A DNA stretch of 7,188 nt. Origin: Alphaproteobacteria bacterium (lineage in GTDB: Bacteria; Pseudomonadota; Alphaproteobacteria; RF32; CAG-239). The notes under the pieces were generated by a model. It worked only from the letters and a program-made list of their open reading frames with translations, had not been told where the DNA came from and did not search any database. The translations under genes were made by a program, and so were the position numbers. Where the stretch lies: NCBI GenBank assembly GCA_017452115.1, contig JAFTNB010000056.1, positions 1-7,188 of the forward strand, in the 5' to 3' direction. Of this stretch, positions 5,951 to 7,188 are shown one piece after another. Position 1 is the first letter of the stretch; each line of letters begins with the position of its first letter.

Positions 5951-5982
5951 ATTATAATACACTATTTTTGCACTATTATCAA
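5951..5982 (-). promoter_or_regulatory. Candidate promoter and leader of the orphan operon
   Basis: On the minus strand a perfect TATAAT -10 box (5956-5951) lies 29 bases before ATG 5921, giving a predicted leader of roughly 20-25 bases that contains the ribosome binding site. The best -35 match is TTGATA (5982-5977), but the 20-base spacer is longer than optimal. Basal expression may therefore be weak or activator-dependent. The strong terminator upstream (6024-6057) makes an independent promoter necessary. Confidence 0.45.
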
Positions 5983-6023
5983 CAACTAATTATAAATAAG
6001 GGTGAATTTTTGTAAAAATTAAT

Positions 6024-6057
6024 AAAAAAGCGGAGCATTGAATTAGCTCCGCTTTTT
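6024..6057 (-). terminator. Strong intrinsic terminator after cvpA
   Basis: GCGGAGC (6030-6036) and GCTCCGC (6046-6052) form a perfect seven-pair GC-rich stem with a nine-base loop, flanked by an A run (6024-6029) and a T run (6053-6057). On the minus strand the stem is followed by six T residues. It starts three bases after the cvpA stop codon, so it ends the radA-cvpA transcript. The symmetric A/T flanks make it able to work on the plus strand too. Confidence 0.9.
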
Positions 6058-6060
6058 CTT

Positions 6061-6786
6061 TTATTCAATTGTATTTTCTATCAGTCTATCGAGATTTTCT
6101 CGTTCATTGTTATTATAGCCATCATCTTTATTTTCATTTTCTTGTTCTTTTTTAGCCTCTTCTATGACTTTTTTGATTTGAGGGCGAGCTAACTTCTCAA
6201 AAAGTTCTGCCGCCTCATCACCGGGCTTGTCAGACGTTTTTTCTTTTTTATTTTCTTTTTTAGGTTTATCTTGCTCGGTCCAATTCTTGGCTCGCTCACG
6301 AATTTCAACCAAAGTTTCTTCCGGTATCAAATCTTCTATCGGTTTGGCAAAAGTACCGGCTAATTGAAAATATTTAGAATCTTGCAACACTTCCGGTTGT
6401 GTCTTGGGGGGCATAATCCATCCAATCATAATATAAAACAAAATTACCAGTAAAAATGCTCGAGCTATTCCAAAAAACAGACCAAGCACTCTATCTGCCG
6501 TACTTAAACGAGATTTGCGAATATCCTTTATCAATCCGTTGGTTGCAAAATACCATATCAGCATAAAAACAATTAATATAATAATTGCACCGACAACTGA
6601 AGCCATCCAGCCGCTAATAATGTATTCATCGACTATCGGCTCAAAAACAGGTAATAAGTAAATAATAGATATAGTAGCTAATACCCAGCCAATAATAGAC
6701 AATACCTCTTTTATCAATCCTCTACTTAAGGCTATCAAAGAAGAAAGTCCAACCAAAATCAGGATTATTACATCTACATTGTTCAT
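6061..6786 (-). CDS. cvpA: CvpA family inner-membrane protein
   Basis: The 241-residue protein has four predicted membrane helices, at about 4-22, 27-46, 60-82 and 101-124. Family motifs include the N-terminal NxxDxIILxxxxxSxxxxxxRGxxKExxS pattern (D5, R22-G23, K26-E27) and the ADRVLGLFFGIARAFL block (97-112). CvpA homologues are conserved inner-membrane proteins linked to colicin V production in E. coli and to envelope integrity; the molecular activity is not settled. After about residue 165 the chain is a highly charged Lys/Glu/Asn-rich cytoplasmic tail, probably disordered or helical. AGGA sits ten bases before the ATG. The gene lies 15 bases after radA, an arrangement usual in alphaproteobacteria, and is followed by a strong terminator instead of the commonly adjacent purF. 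Confidence 0.92.
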   Translation of the reverse strand: MNNVDVIILILVGLSSLIALSRGLIKEVLSIIGWVLATISIIYLLPVFEPIVDEYIISGWMASVVGAIIILIVFMLIWYFATNGLIKDIRKSRLSTADRVLGLFFGIARAFLLVILFYIMIGWIMPPKTQPEVLQDSKYFQLAGTFAKPIEDLIPEETLVEIRERAKNWTEQDKPKKENKKEKTSDKPGDEAAELFEKLARPQIKKVIEEAKKEQENENKDDGYNNNERENLDRLIENTIE

Positions 6787-6801
6787 TGCCGATATTTCCT
6801 T

Positions 6802-7188
6802 TTAATTAAACATGTTTATCAATCTTTGAACATTACCAATTTCATAAACATTCAAATCATAACGTTTATTATTATCTTTATCCTTGCTGTGACGTGGAGG
6901 AGTAACAACACTGGAAAAGCCTAACTTTTGTGCCTCTTTCATCCGTAACGTCGGTTGAGTCACCGCCCTCACCTCTCCGGACAAGCCAATCTCTCCGAAA
7001 ATAACCATATCATGAGGAAGCGGTTTATTGGTAAGAGAAGAAATTACTGCCATAGCTACAGCTAAATCAGCCGCAGGTTCGGAAATACGTAAACCACCGG
7101 CAATATTTAAATAAACATCCTGCGAGCTTAAATTCATACCACAACGAGCTTCCAAAACAGCTAAAACCATTGCCAGACGATTGCTATC
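6802..7188 (-). CDS. radA: DNA repair protein RadA (Sms), C-terminal part (cut by window edge)
   Basis: The frame is open from the window edge (7188) to TAA at 6804-6802, giving the last 128 residues, beginning DSNRLAMVLAVLEARCGM. This is the Lon-protease-like C-terminal domain of RadA/Sms: LNIAGGLRISEPAADLAVAMAVISS, then the GEIGLSGEVRAVTQPTLRMKEAQKLGF motif and a final VYEIGNVQRLI segment. RadA is a hexameric RecA-like ATPase that promotes branch migration during recombination; this domain acts as a structural scaffold, not as a protease. The zinc finger and ATPase core lie outside the window. The ATG at 7170 is internal, not the start. It is upstream of cvpA in the same transcript. Confidence 0.95.
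   Translation of the reverse strand, partial: DSNRLAMVLAVLEARCGMNLSSQDVYLNIAGGLRISEPAADLAVAMAVISSLTNKPLPHDMVIFGEIGLSGEVRAVTQPTLRMKEAQKLGFSSVVTPPRHSKDKDNNKRYDLNVYEIGNVQRLINMFN

Noticed and set aside
6005..6020. AT-only palindrome AATTTTT/AAAAATT next to the cvpA terminator as an operator
   Set aside because: It is a pure A/T symmetry with a two-base centre, expected by chance in such DNA, and it lies upstream of the orphan promoter without other support.
6061..6786. CvpA as evidence of a colicin V bacteriocin locus
   Set aside because: The name is historical; no bacteriocin, immunity or export genes are nearby, and CvpA is a conserved housekeeping membrane protein.

Overview
This window looks like chromosomal DNA of an AT-rich alphaproteobacterium. 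The evidence is gene order: a small SRP RNA gene directly upstream of dnaX, followed by ybaB and recR; a lipoprotein of the penicillin-binding-protein activator type divergent from rsmI; and radA next to cvpA. The low G+C (roughly one third by eye) and Lys/Asn/Ile-rich proteins would fit an uncultured host-associated lineage, but that placement is inference.

Layout. Bases 1-199 (minus) hold the N-terminal part of rsmI, cut by the left edge. After a short divergent promoter region, 284-1690 (plus) encodes an LpoA/periplasmic-binding-fold lipoprotein. Bases 1735-1825 encode the SRP 4.5S-type RNA (ffs), recognised from its conserved domain IV hairpin and closing stem. Next come dnaX (1850-3586), ybaB/ebfC (3605-3925) and recR (3935-4528), closely spaced and probably one transcript. 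From 4523 to 5921 on the minus strand is a two-gene operon of unknown function (393 and 70 residues). It has its own promoter-like -10 box and ribosome binding sites, and it is visibly more AT-rich than its flanks. A strong intrinsic terminator at 6024-6057 separates it from cvpA (6061-6786, minus) and the C-terminal part of radA (6802-7188, minus, cut by the right edge).

How the genes fit together. ffs supplies the RNA of the signal recognition particle, and dnaX encodes the clamp-loader tau/gamma subunit. YbaB and RecR are the nucleoid/repair partners usually found behind dnaX, and RadA is a branch-migration helicase of recombination. The orphan operon lies where two conserved blocks meet, convergent with recR and in the place where purF often follows cvpA.

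Most interesting points. (1) dnaX carries A9 and A10 runs just after the clamp-loader domains, each followed at once by stops in both alternative frames. This is the expected architecture for making a short gamma form by transcriptional slippage or -1 frameshifting. (2) The 393/70-residue operon has no family I recognise. (3) The RecR Toprim motif has Gln where Glu is usual. (4) ffs sits only 24 nt before the dnaX start, which suggests a shared transcript.
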